Below are positions 8,827 to 16,929 of a stretch of 64,000 bases of DNA, piece after piece. Source of the stretch: Casp-actino8 sp964513215 (lineage in GTDB: Bacteria > Actinomycetota > Acidimicrobiia > Acidimicrobiales > Ilumatobacteraceae). The number at the start of each line of letters is the position of its first letter. Position 1 is the stretch's first letter. The stretch is from NCBI GenBank assembly GCA_964513215.1, contig CAZELU010000003.1, positions 17,032 through 81,031 on the forward strand, in the 5' to 3' direction. The notes under the pieces are model-generated. The model ran no database searches. It saw only the letters and a list, made by a program, of their open reading frames with translations, and was not told the DNA's origin. Both the position numbers and the translations under genes were made by a program.

Positions 8827-10053
8827 TTACTTCGTGCGCGGTAGACGACTCGAGATGATCGAGCGGGCCTCGAGATCGTCGAGTCGCGCCGATTCGAGTC
8901 CGAGCACTTCTCCGAGTACCGCACGGTTGTCTTCTCCGCGGTAACGCGGTTCACCCCGAACTCCGGTGGTCGCACCTCGGAAGTGCCAGGGTGAGTTGGG
9001 AACCCTCAGGGTTCCACCGAGTCGATCGTCGATACGCACGACAGCACCGCGCGCCTCGGCCCACTCGGATTCGGCCAGTTCGCGAACACTGCGAAGAACC
9101 CCGACCGCGAGCCCGCTCTTCGAACACTTCTCCTCGAACACCACGGCATCGGCGTAGGTGGATGCCCAGGCCTGCATCTCGGCGAGAAGCTCGGAGAAGT
9201 GAGCGCGCCGTGACGGAACGTCGGCGAAACGCGGATCCGATCCGAGATCGGGCCGATCCATGGCGGCTGCGATCAGATCGAACGTTCCGCGCTCGGCCGG
9301 GTGTCCGGCGATGAGCACGCGCGTGCCATCGGCAACCGTGAGGATCGGATAGTCGCCGGGCTGGTACGAGCGGATCCAGGCCGGATCGATCTCGCCGTCG
9401 AACAGCTGATCGTGTGCGTGCTCGTTGACGTAGAGCATGGTTTCGGCCATCGAGACGTCGATGCGCTCACCGCGACCAGTGCGTTCACGTTGGAACAGGG
9501 CGGCCAGAATTGCCGACGCGGTCTCGAGTGCGGTGTAAGTGTCGGCGTGCGACCACGGGTCGTTGGCGTACTGACCGCCGCGCGCATCACCTTGCATCTT
9601 GGTGAGACCACTCTCGACTCCGATCACCGGTGCGTACGCGCGACGATGCACCCACGGCCCGTCGGCGCCATATCCACTGATCGACGCGTATACCAATCGA
9701 GGATTGCGAGCACTCAGCGCGTCGTACCCGAGACCCAGGCGGTCCATCACACCGGCGCGGTAGTTCTCGAGCAACACGTCGCTCTTGTCGACCAACTGTC
9801 GCAACAGGTCGGCTCCTTCCGGAGTCGCCAGGTCGATGCTGATGCAGCGCTTCCCGGCGTTCTGTTGGGCGAAGTAGGTGGAGATCGAACCCACGCGAGG
9901 ACTCGCGAAGCGCGTGAGATCGCCGTCCGGTGGTTCGACCTTGATGACGTCGGCACCCATGTCGACGAGCATGCGACCGCAGTGTGGGCCGGCCAGTACA
10001 CGTGTGAGGTCGAGAACGCGAATGCCGTGGAGGGGTCCGGGGGACGAAGTCAC
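8827..10053 (-). CDS. CaiB/BaiF family (class III) CoA-transferase
   Basis: The 408-residue protein starts LHGIRVLDLTRVLAGPHCGR and contains DMGADVIKVEPPDGD and LLENYRAGVMDRLGLG, diagnostic of class III CoA-transferases, which move CoA between carboxylic acids through an aspartyl-CoA intermediate. The Asp in the SWSHADTYTALE-like region (NDPWSHADTYT) is the likely catalytic residue. I choose the GTG at 10053: CATCAT lies 6 nt upstream, and longer in-frame sequence runs into the divergent gene's promoter. The substrate cannot be predicted. Confidence 0.85.
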   Translation of the reverse strand: MTSSPGPLHGIRVLDLTRVLAGPHCGRMLVDMGADVIKVEPPDGDLTRFASPRVGSISTYFAQQNAGKRCISIDLATPEGADLLRQLVDKSDVLLENYRAGVMDRLGLGYDALSARNPRLVYASISGYGADGPWVHRRAYAPVIGVESGLTKMQGDARGGQYANDPWSHADTYTALETASAILAALFQRERTGRGERIDVSMAETMLYVNEHAHDQLFDGEIDPAWIRSYQPGDYPILTVADGTRVLIAGHPAERGTFDLIAAAMDRPDLGSDPRFADVPSRRAHFSELLAEMQAWASTYADAVVFEEKCSKSGLAVGVLRSVRELAESEWAEARGAVVRIDDRLGGTLRVPNSPWHFRGATTGVRGEPRYRGEDNRAVLGEVLGLESARLDDLEARSIISSRLPRTK

Positions 10054-10152
10054 GACGCCATGATGGTCGGCTCCGAGGGTCGGCTCATCATCGTCGGACG
10101 AGGTCGGTGGGTTCCGGACGGCGAACCTCGTCGTCGGCACTACGGTCGGGCC

Positions 10153-11172
10153 ATGAACACGTCACGATCAGGTCTTCCCGACTACGACCACTTGCCGCGG
10201 CGCGCGGGGTTACCGGCCAGTTGGGACGTATGGGACGAGGCCGACGGCCCATTGTTCGGATGCCTGAATCTCCTCACTCCCGAACGAATCGTCGACGCTG
10301 CGCGGCTGGTGCGTGAAGGTCGCGTCTTCGCTCTCAACTGGAGCATGGGCTTGCCCGATCCGCCGCTGTTCGGTCGGCAGCCCTTTCGACACGAGGTGAC
10401 GGGTGGTTCCACCGGAACGAGCCACGACGACGTGCTGCATGCATGGAACACGCAGTCGAGCAGTCAGTGGGACGGGTTCCGACACATCCGCAATCACGCC
10501 GCACTCACTGACGATTCGCTGCCCGGTACCGGACACTTCGGCGGCGTCGATGACGACGATCACGGCATCGATCATTGGGCGAAGCGTGGGATCGCCGGCC
10601 GCGCGGTATTGGCCGATCTCGGTCGCTGGCGAGCCAGCATCGGTCGGCCCATCGATTGTTCGGATGCCGATCCGGTCGAGCCATCGGAGATTCTCGAGTG
10701 TTTGGCCGCTCAGGGAACCGAGCTCCGTGAGGGTGATGTCCTTCTGCTGCGGTTCGGTTGGATCGAGTGGTACGAACGACAGTCGACAGATGTACGGGCC
10801 CGCATCGCCGAGACGTCGTCGTTGCGCACACCGGGCCTTCGTTCGGGTGAAGAGTTGGCGCGCACGCTCTGGAACCTCCATATCGCCGCGGTGGGGTGTG
10901 ACAACCCCGCGGTGGAAGTGTGGCCGCCTGGTTCGGCCACCACACCCGAACACGAAGCCGAGGTTCGAGCCGACCGCACTCGACTACACGAAATCTTCAC
11001 GCACACGCTGTTGCTGCCGATGCTCGGTATTCCGTTGGGTGAGATGTGGAATCTCGACGCACTGGCCGAGCACTGCGCACGCGTCGGACGTTACGAGTGT
11101 TTCTTCGTCTCGGCGCCCCTGAATCTCCCTCACGGGGTAGCGAGCCCACCCAACGCGTTGGCGATCGTCTGA
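10153..11172 (+). CDS. Cyclase-family (kynurenine formamidase-like) hydrolase
   Basis: The 339-residue protein belongs to the putative cyclase family (PF04199), metal-dependent amide and ester hydrolases. The usual HGTHxD metal motif appears in the variant form SQWDGFRHIRNH, as in a larger subfamily of unknown substrate. LRFGWIEWY and a C-terminal NLPHGVASPPNALAIV are also typical. The ATG lies 6 nt after TACGGT (10141-10146), which fixes the start; open frame upstream is antisense to the CoA-transferase gene. It is divergent from the CoA-transferase and convergent with the M20 hydrolase. Confidence 0.75.
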   Translation: MNTSRSGLPDYDHLPRRAGLPASWDVWDEADGPLFGCLNLLTPERIVDAARLVREGRVFALNWSMGLPDPPLFGRQPFRHEVTGGSTGTSHDDVLHAWNTQSSSQWDGFRHIRNHAALTDDSLPGTGHFGGVDDDDHGIDHWAKRGIAGRAVLADLGRWRASIGRPIDCSDADPVEPSEILECLAAQGTELREGDVLLLRFGWIEWYERQSTDVRARIAETSSLRTPGLRSGEELARTLWNLHIAAVGCDNPAVEVWPPGSATTPEHEAEVRADRTRLHEIFTHTLLLPMLGIPLGEMWNLDALAEHCARVGRYECFFVSAPLNLPHGVASPPNALAIV

Positions 11173-11178
11173 GTTCGT

Positions 11179-12405
11179 CTACTTGGTGAGGTGATCGATG
11201 GCGGCCGCGCTGTAGAGCGCGATCCCGGTCGACATCGCGTCCTCGTCGTAGAAAACACGGTTCGAGTGGTTGGGGGCGGCCGTGGCTGGATTGCGGTCGG
11301 ACGGAGTGGCGCCGAGGAAGACCATGGCTCCCGGAATGCGATTGAGCACGACCCCGAAGTCTTCGGCACCCATGACCGGTGTCGGAAGTTCGATGAAGCG
11401 ATCGGCGCCGGCCACGGTCTTGACAAGACGCGCGGCGTGTTGCGCGTGATCGTTGTCGTTGACCGTGACGTCGTAGCCGATGTTGATATCGACTTCCACG
11501 TTGAGGTCGTGCGCAGCGGCGATTCCCTCGGCCACGCGGCGGATTCCGTCGTGGACCATCTTGCGAGTGGTCTCGCTGATGGCGCGGATGGTGCCACCGA
11601 TCTCGGCGTGTTCGGGAATCACGTTGAACGCCGTGCCGGCCCGCAAGCGAGTGACCGTGAGCACCGACGGATTGAACACGTTGATACGTCGCGTCACCAT
11701 GGCCTGCAGAGCCTGGACGATCTCGCAGGCGGCCGGAACCGGGTCGAGCGTGCGGAACGGTTCACTGCCGTGGCCACCCTTGCCCACCACCCGAATCGTG
11801 AACGAGTCGCTCGATGCCATGAGAGGACCCGCTTTCGTGCTGACGAAGCCGGTGGGAAGAGACGATGTGGTGTGGATCGCGAACGCGCGTGTGATGGGCG
11901 AGTCACTGCCGTTCGAAAGCGGGCCGACATCGAGCAGCCCCTCATCGATCATGTGTTGAGCGCCGTGATGGCCCTCTTCGCCCGGTTGGAACATGAAGAG
12001 AACTCGGCCGTGTAGATCGTTGCGGCGGTGCGAGAGAAGTTTGGCCGCACCCACCAACATGGCGACGTGGGTGTCGTGACCACACGCGTGCATCGCGCCG
12101 TCGACGCGTGAACTGAAGTCGAGGCCCGTGTCTTCGGGCATGGGCAAGGCGTCCATGTCTCCGCGCAGGAGAACCGTGGGTCCGTCGTGGGCGCCCTCGA
12201 GTGTGGCGGCGATGCCCGACGTGGTGTTGTGCAGAGTGAGACCGAGCGGCAGCCCGTCGAGGGCCTCGAGTACTTTTTCGCGCGTGATCGGCAGGTCATT
12301 GCCGATCTCGGGCCACTGATGAAGCTCACGTCGCAACGCCACCGCGTCGCTCTGATGATCGCGCGCCTCGTCGGCGAGCGTTGCCAGGATCCCCTCTGCT
12401 GCCAT
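11179..12405 (-). CDS. M20 family amidohydrolase (hippurate/N-acyl amino acid hydrolase-like)
   Basis: The 408-residue metallohydrolase shows the M20D motifs in order: LLRGDMDALPMPED, HACGHDTHVAML, MFQPGEEGHHGA and a C-terminal PVMGAEDFG. These enzymes use a binuclear metal centre to cleave N-acyl amino acids, hippurate or IAA conjugates in the cytoplasm. The ATG at 12405 is 6 nt downstream of TAAGGT (minus strand; 12412-12417), a clear leaderless arrangement. Its promoter is back-to-back with that of the Nudix gene. The exact acyl substrate is unknown. Confidence 0.88.
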   Translation of the reverse strand: MAAEGILATLADEARDHQSDAVALRRELHQWPEIGNDLPITREKVLEALDGLPLGLTLHNTTSGIAATLEGAHDGPTVLLRGDMDALPMPEDTGLDFSSRVDGAMHACGHDTHVAMLVGAAKLLSHRRNDLHGRVLFMFQPGEEGHHGAQHMIDEGLLDVGPLSNGSDSPITRAFAIHTTSSLPTGFVSTKAGPLMASSDSFTIRVVGKGGHGSEPFRTLDPVPAACEIVQALQAMVTRRINVFNPSVLTVTRLRAGTAFNVIPEHAEIGGTIRAISETTRKMVHDGIRRVAEGIAAAHDLNVEVDINIGYDVTVNDNDHAQHAARLVKTVAGADRFIELPTPVMGAEDFGVVLNRIPGAMVFLGATPSDRNPATAAPNHSNRVFYDEDAMSTGIALYSAAAIDHLTK

Positions 12406-12411
12406 GACCCC

Positions 12412-12442
12412 ACCTTAGACAGATTCGGCCGACTCGTAGAGT
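12412..12442. promoter_or_regulatory. Divergent leaderless promoter pair
   Basis: Two -10-like hexamers face away from each other. TAAGGT on the minus strand (12412-12417) ends 6 nt before the M20 hydrolase ATG. TAGAGT on the plus strand (12437-12442) ends 6 nt before the Nudix GTG. No clear -35 is visible for either. Confidence 0.6.
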
Positions 12443-12448
12443 GGCCCG

Positions 12449-12946
12449 GTGGACGAGAAGGTCGTCTGGGTCGACGAGAGTGATCAGGTCATCGAGATCG
12501 TGTCGCGTCGACGTATGCGCTCGGAGCGTCTGCGGCACCGTGCTGTGTTCATCGCCGTCACCGATGGAGCGGGACGATTGCTCGTGCACCGGCGCTCGCT
12601 CGGTAAGGACGTGTGGCCGGGGTGGTGCGACATCGCCGTGGGTGGTGTCGTGGCCGTCGACGAGACGTACGACGACGCTGCTCGACGTGAAGTGGCCGAG
12701 GAGATCGGTCTTCACGATGCGATCGTCGTCCCTCTCGATGACGGAGTCGTGAAGAGGTACGACGACGAGAAGGTTTCGCTGCTGGGTCGGTGCTACCAGG
12801 TCGTGAGTGGCGGTCCTTTCGCCTTCACCGACGGTGAGATCACCGAGGCGTGGTGGGTGGACCGAGACGACCTGGCGACTGCGATCACCCGCGATCGCTT
12901 CTTGCCTGACAGCCTGGCGTTGCTTCTTCCGTTGATTCGTTGGTGA
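12449..12946 (+). CDS. Nudix hydrolase (YfcD/isopentenyl-isomerase-like)
   Basis: The 165-residue protein contains a full Nudix box beginning GGVVAVDETYDDAARREVAE and followed by EIGL, which binds Mg and the diphosphate. The N-terminal DEKVVWVDESDQVIEIVSRR and WCDIAVGG resemble YfcD and IDI-type Nudix proteins rather than MutT. The IDI catalytic Cys is not obvious, so it is better called a generic Nudix diphosphatase. The GTG lies 6 nt after TAGAGT (12437-12442). No operon partner is evident. Confidence 0.82.
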   Translation: MDEKVVWVDESDQVIEIVSRRRMRSERLRHRAVFIAVTDGAGRLLVHRRSLGKDVWPGWCDIAVGGVVAVDETYDDAARREVAEEIGLHDAIVVPLDDGVVKRYDDEKVSLLGRCYQVVSGGPFAFTDGEITEAWWVDRDDLATAITRDRFLPDSLALLLPLIRW

Positions 12947-13032
12947 GCGTCGCCCTTCGCGGGGCGGTCGGACCCTTCACTGCGGGCCTCCCGCACGAGA
13001 GGTCATCGAACGAATGAAAAAGGAGTACATCC

Positions 13033-13311
13033 GTGACCATCGGTTCTCTCATCGGCGCCGACCCCGACCAACTCGAATCTCTGGGCACCACGTTGTGCCG
13101 TCAACGTGAGAGTGTCGAGTCGATCGTCAGCCTCGTGACCAGCACCTTGGCTGGCACCGCGTGGGTCGGTCCGGCCCGTCAAGCCTTCGAATCCGACTGG
13201 GAAAGTTCTTTCCGCTCGGCGCTCTCGCGTCTGTCGGATGCCTTCGACATGGCCGGCCGCGACTGCTCGGCCCGGGCGATCGAACTCCGCCGTGTGATGG
13301 GTCGCATGTAG
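13033..13311 (+). CDS. WXG100-family protein
   Basis: The 92-residue protein has the size and helical-hairpin pattern of ESAT-6-like proteins, with the W-x-G turn at residues 44-46 (GTAWVGPARQAFESDW). Such proteins are exported by type VII (ESX) systems or act as their domains. No ESX ATPase, EccB/EccD or partner WXG gene is in the window, so export is uncertain. The GTG is preceded by a strong AAAAAGGAG ribosome site, unlike the many leaderless genes here. Small G/C-rich hairpins lie between it and the Nudix gene. Confidence 0.75.
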   Translation: MTIGSLIGADPDQLESLGTTLCRQRESVESIVSLVTSTLAGTAWVGPARQAFESDWESSFRSALSRLSDAFDMAGRDCSARAIELRRVMGRM

Positions 13312-13328
13312 CCACCTACTCTTGGGGC

Positions 13329-13565
13329 ATGCTGCGCGTCGAGTTCACCGTCGAGCCGTTCGTCGAGGGCAACCCCGGGCGACATGTGATGGCCGCGGTC
13401 GATGCGGTGCGTCACCTCGGGCCCGAGATCGAATTCGGGCCGTTCGGTTCCGAGTTCACCGGATCCGACGACATCGTTGCCGCCGCGGTCTCGGCTCTGG
13501 TGGGTGCGGCCTACGCCAACGGTGCGACGCACGTGAACGTGCACATCGAGCGAGTCGATCGATGA
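13329..13565 (+). CDS. Thiamine-binding/MTH1187-like protein
   Basis: This 78-residue protein (MLRVEFTVEPFVEGNPGRHV..., GPFGSEFTGSDDIVAAAVSALV, GATHVNVHIERVD) fits the ferredoxin-like MTH1187/YkoF-type fold (PF01910), some members of which bind thiamine or its precursors. The ATG at 13329 is 6 nt after TACTCT (13317-13322). Its stop overlaps the start of the HTH gene (ATGA), so the pair is probably one transcript. Ligand binding is inferred from fold resemblance only. Confidence 0.6.
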   Translation: MLRVEFTVEPFVEGNPGRHVMAAVDAVRHLGPEIEFGPFGSEFTGSDDIVAAAVSALVGAAYANGATHVNVHIERVDR

Positions 13566-13924
13566 CCGTCGATCCGCAGAGCATCGTGACGATGTTGCAG
13601 CCGTTGCTCGACGTTCTCGGTTGTCGAGTCGTGTCGGAAGCTGACCGCGAAGGCTCCGACATTCCGCTCACGATCGAGGGTCGAGTGGTCGCGATCGTTC
13701 GTCCGCCGGCGCTGCACGGCGCACTCGATCGGTTGATCGACTCGGTCGAACGCGAGATCGGAACCGCTGTCACCGACATGGATCGCGAGCAGAAGCAGTT
13801 GGCCATTCGTTTGCTCGACGACCGCGGTGCGTTCATCCTGCGTCGGGCGGTCGAAGACGTGGCTGACGCCATGGGCGTGTCGCGCATCACCGTGTACAAC
13901 TATCTCAACGCGATCCATCGCTGA
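13562..13924 (+). CDS. HTH transcriptional regulator, YheO/DauR-like C-terminal domain
   Basis: The 120-residue protein ends with a helix-turn-helix (AIRLLDDRGAFILRRAVEDV followed by ADAMGVSRITVYNYLNAIHR) matching the HTH_22 domain of YheO/DauR regulators. The N-terminal ~70 residues may be a shortened PAS-like ligand domain; DauR-type proteins are usually over 200 residues. It overlaps the preceding gene by ATGA and is followed 7 bp later by a HAD hydrolase gene. Its targets are unknown. Confidence 0.7.
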   Translation: MTVDPQSIVTMLQPLLDVLGCRVVSEADREGSDIPLTIEGRVVAIVRPPALHGALDRLIDSVEREIGTAVTDMDREQKQLAIRLLDDRGAFILRRAVEDVADAMGVSRITVYNYLNAIHR

Positions 13925-13931
13925 GTCGATC

Positions 13932-14636
13932 ATGAAGCCCGTCGATGTCGTTGCGTTCGATGCCGACGACACGTTGTGGCACAGCGAAGACGGTTTCCAC
14001 GCCGCCGAAGCCCGATTCGTCGAACTGCTGACGCCGTACGCGAGCCCGGGCGTCGACGTGATGGCTGGTCTCACCGCGATGGAGCGAGCCAACCTCCCGG
14101 TGTACGGCTACGGCGTGAAGGCGTTCGGCCTGTCGATGGTCGAGGCGGCGGTCACCATCGGACAGGATCGCGTACCGACCAAGGTGTTCGCTCAGATCAT
14201 CGACGTCGCTCGCGATCTTCTGCTCGCTCCGGTGCGCTTGCTGCCACACGTGTCAGAAGTACTCGCGACGGTCAGCGAGCACTACCGGGTGATCCTGGTG
14301 ACCAAGGGCGATCTCATCCACCAGTCGCGCAAGGTGGGTACGAGTGGACTCGACCACCACTTCGATCACGTGGAGATCGTTCTCGAGAAAGACGTCGACA
14401 CCTATGCGCGCATCATCGCCGAGCAGGGTGTCGACGCCCAGCGTTTCTGCATGATCGGCAACTCGGTGCGCAGCGACGTGCTCCCCGTGCTCGACCTGGG
14501 CGGCTACGCGGTGCACGTGCCGTACCCGTTCCTGTGGGAACTCGAACGGGTGGAGACTCTGCCCTCCGGACCTCGCTTCGCCGAACTCGAGTCGATCACA
14601 CACGTCCCCGGATGGCTCGGAATCCGGGCAGACTAG
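13932..14636 (+). CDS. HAD-family hydrolase
   Basis: The 234-residue protein has HAD motif I near the N-terminus (VVAFDADDTLWHSEDG), motif II Thr in VILVTKGD, and a motif III/IV region (FCMIGNSVRSDVLP), giving a complete phosphatase-type active site. The all-helical cap lies between motifs I and II. Substrates of such HAD phosphatases are small phosphorylated metabolites and cannot be assigned here. The gene lies in a short plus-strand run after the HTH regulator; MscS follows after 7 bp. Confidence 0.82.
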   Translation: MKPVDVVAFDADDTLWHSEDGFHAAEARFVELLTPYASPGVDVMAGLTAMERANLPVYGYGVKAFGLSMVEAAVTIGQDRVPTKVFAQIIDVARDLLLAPVRLLPHVSEVLATVSEHYRVILVTKGDLIHQSRKVGTSGLDHHFDHVEIVLEKDVDTYARIIAEQGVDAQRFCMIGNSVRSDVLPVLDLGGYAVHVPYPFLWELERVETLPSGPRFAELESITHVPGWLGIRAD

Positions 14637-14643
14637 ACACGAC

Positions 14644-15537
14644 ATGACGTTCTTCTGGCTGCGAACCCTGACTCCGAGCCCGGCCGAGACTTCGGCCACT
14701 GACACGTTCTCGAAGCCGCTCCTGGTGGCCATCATCATCGTGGGTGCAGCGATTCTCACCCGGGTCACCCATCTCGTGGTGCGTCGGGTGGTCAGGCGCT
14801 TGTCGATGCGAGCTGCCGCTCATCCGTCGCGTTGGTGGCGCACTCGGGCTCGTTACAACGACTTCGAGGTGGGTGAAGTCGGTGAGAATCGCCGACAGCA
14901 GCGGGCCGACGCCGCGGCGCGCATGATTCACCATCTCTTCGCGGTGGTCGTGTGGATCGGTGTCTTGATCGCGGTGTTCCACATCCTCGACGTCGACGCG
15001 GCATTCTTCCTGTCGAGTGCCGGCTTCATCGGTGCGGGTCTGGCCATTGGTGGTCAGCACAAGGTCAACGACTACCTCACCGGATTGTCGGTTCTTCTCG
15101 AGGATCGTTACGGCATCGGCGACGAGATCGAGGTCGACACTGGTTTGCCCTCCGGTGTTCGTGGCATTGTCGAGCACATCGGCCTGGTGTCCACTCGCTT
15201 GCGTGACGGGGTGAGCACGGTTCACCTGCCGCACGGTGCGTTGGCTCGCGTACGCAATCTGAGTCAGGAACCGATCGAAACCCGTCTGTCCATTCATCTT
15301 CCCGCCGACGCCGCGCCCAGAGAGGCGGCATCACGGGCCGCCGACACCATTCGCGAACTGGCCGGTACCCCTCATCTCACCGAGGTCGTGCTCGTCGACG
15401 ACATTTCGCTCGCCACCCCGGCTGAAGGTGTCGATCAGTTGGAGATCAAGGTGAAGACAGCCAAACCGTTGTCGCCTTCCGAGCGCGAGACCCTCGTGCG
15501 GCGCACCGAAGAACGACTCAGCGCCCAAGATTCGTGA
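14644..15537 (+). CDS. MscS-family mechanosensitive ion channel
   Basis: The 297-residue protein has two or three N-terminal membrane segments, a pore-helix region (FFLSSAGFIGAGLAIGGQHK VNDYLTG) and the beta domain of MscS (EDRYGIGDEIEV). It should open under membrane tension to release solutes during hypoosmotic shock. The conserved 'PHG' region appears as HLPHGALARVRNLS. It follows the HAD gene by 7 bp and probably belongs to the same transcript. Confidence 0.88.
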   Translation: MTFFWLRTLTPSPAETSATDTFSKPLLVAIIIVGAAILTRVTHLVVRRVVRRLSMRAAAHPSRWWRTRARYNDFEVGEVGENRRQQRADAAARMIHHLFAVVVWIGVLIAVFHILDVDAAFFLSSAGFIGAGLAIGGQHKVNDYLTGLSVLLEDRYGIGDEIEVDTGLPSGVRGIVEHIGLVSTRLRDGVSTVHLPHGALARVRNLSQEPIETRLSIHLPADAAPREAASRAADTIRELAGTPHLTEVVLVDDISLATPAEGVDQLEIKVKTAKPLSPSERETLVRRTEERLSAQDS

Positions 15538-15591
15538 CGTGAATTCGTGATGCGCTCGGCCGATTAGTGTCGGGGCACGAAGGGGGAAGTC

Positions 15592-16929
15592 ATGTTCGAA
15601 CCGACCTTTGAGTCGTTGCGTACTCGTTCCGTGCCGCGTTGGTACGACGATGCGAAGTTCGGGCTGTTCGCCCACTGGACGGTCGGCTCGGTGCCGTCGT
15701 TCGCGCCCATGGGTCGCGATCCGTTCACGCTCGCGCGCGAAGAAGGCGAGGAGGTGGCGTTCAGTCACACTCCGTACGCCGAGTGGTACTGGAACTCCAT
15801 CAGCATTCCGGGCTCACCAGCCGAGACGTATCACCGTGAGGTGCTCGGCAACCCCGACTACTCCACCTTCGTCGACACCTTCTTGAATCGGGCCCAGGAC
15901 TGGGACGCGTCACACTGGCGAGACGTCTTCAAGCGTTCGGGCGCCAAGTACTGCGTGTTTGTCACCAAGCATCACGACGGCGTGTTGTTGTGGCCATCCG
16001 ATGTTCCGAATCCGCACCACGGCGAGAAGTGGCAGTCGAAACGCGACCTGGTGGGCGAGTGTGCCACGGCTGCTCGCGATGCCGGAATGCGATTCGGTGT
16101 GTATTACTCGGGCGGAATCGACTGGACGTTCCAGGGTCTCGGTATCAAGAGTTGGGCCACGTTGTTCGCCGCCATTCCACAGGACGACGCGTATCTCGAG
16201 TACGCCGACGCCCATTGGCGCGAACTCATCCAGCGCTACCAGCCCGATGTTCTCTGGAACGACATCGGTTACCCGAAGTTCGCGGACGGAGCCAATCCCC
16301 TCATCGCCGACTTCTACAACGGCAATCCTGACGGCGTCGTGAACGACCGCTTCGACATGCTCGGCGTGATCCAGGGTCGTCATCACACCGACTTCACGAC
16401 ACCTGAATACACAACCCGGCCGATGGATGCGAACAAGAAGTTCGAAGTGTGTCGAGGTATCGGCACGAGCTTCGGCTACATGCAGTTCGAGGACGACAGC
16501 ACGTACATGGCCACCGACGAGCTCATCACGATGCTCGTGAACATCGTGGCGGACGGCGGAAACCTGCTGCTCAACTTCGGGGCCATGCCCGGTGGATACA
16601 TCCCGTGGGCACAGCAGATCCGGATCATCGGAATGGGTCAGTGGCTCGAGACCAATGGAGCCGCGATCTACGGCAGTCGTCCGTACGAGCAGTCGACGCT
16701 CACCACCGACGAAGGGGCGACCGTTCGTCTCACCGCCGGCTCCGATGGTGCGGTGTACGCCATGGTGTGCGGCCGTCCGTCGAGTGCGACCGTGACCATC
16801 AGCGGACTGCCATCCGGCGACGTGAGTCTGCTGAGTTCACGTGGATCGGTCACGCGGCGTGGTGACACCGTGGTGCTGCCGGTGCGACCCGACGACACCC
16901 CGGTGTGGACGCTGCGTATCGCTCGTTGA
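15592..16929 (+). CDS. Alpha-L-fucosidase (GH29)
   Basis: The 445-residue protein has GH29 features: RWYDDAKFGLFAHWTVGSVPS, SGAKYCVFVTKHHDGVLLWPS and the nucleophile motif PDVLWND with Asp224. It should release alpha-linked L-fucose by a retaining mechanism. No signal peptide is visible, so it probably acts in the cytoplasm on imported oligosaccharides. The ATG follows a strong AAGGGGGAAG ribosome site. Its stop abuts the GH3 gene stop in a TGATCA palindrome. Together with the GH3 and sulfatase genes it suggests use of fucose-containing, possibly sulfated glycans. Confidence 0.9.
   Translation: MFEPTFESLRTRSVPRWYDDAKFGLFAHWTVGSVPSFAPMGRDPFTLAREEGEEVAFSHTPYAEWYWNSISIPGSPAETYHREVLGNPDYSTFVDTFLNRAQDWDASHWRDVFKRSGAKYCVFVTKHHDGVLLWPSDVPNPHHGEKWQSKRDLVGECATAARDAGMRFGVYYSGGIDWTFQGLGIKSWATLFAAIPQDDAYLEYADAHWRELIQRYQPDVLWNDIGYPKFADGANPLIADFYNGNPDGVVNDRFDMLGVIQGRHHTDFTTPEYTTRPMDANKKFEVCRGIGTSFGYMQFEDDSTYMATDELITMLVNIVADGGNLLLNFGAMPGGYIPWAQQIRIIGMGQWLETNGAAIYGSRPYEQSTLTTDEGATVRLTAGSDGAVYAMVCGRPSSATVTISGLPSGDVSLLSSRGSVTRRGDTVVLPVRPDDTPVWTLRIAR

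Noticed and set aside
9301..10152. Upstream in-frame extension of the cyclase-family gene
   Set aside because: It is antisense to the CoA-transferase and gives a low-complexity sequence; the TACGGT element and family alignment support the start at 10153.
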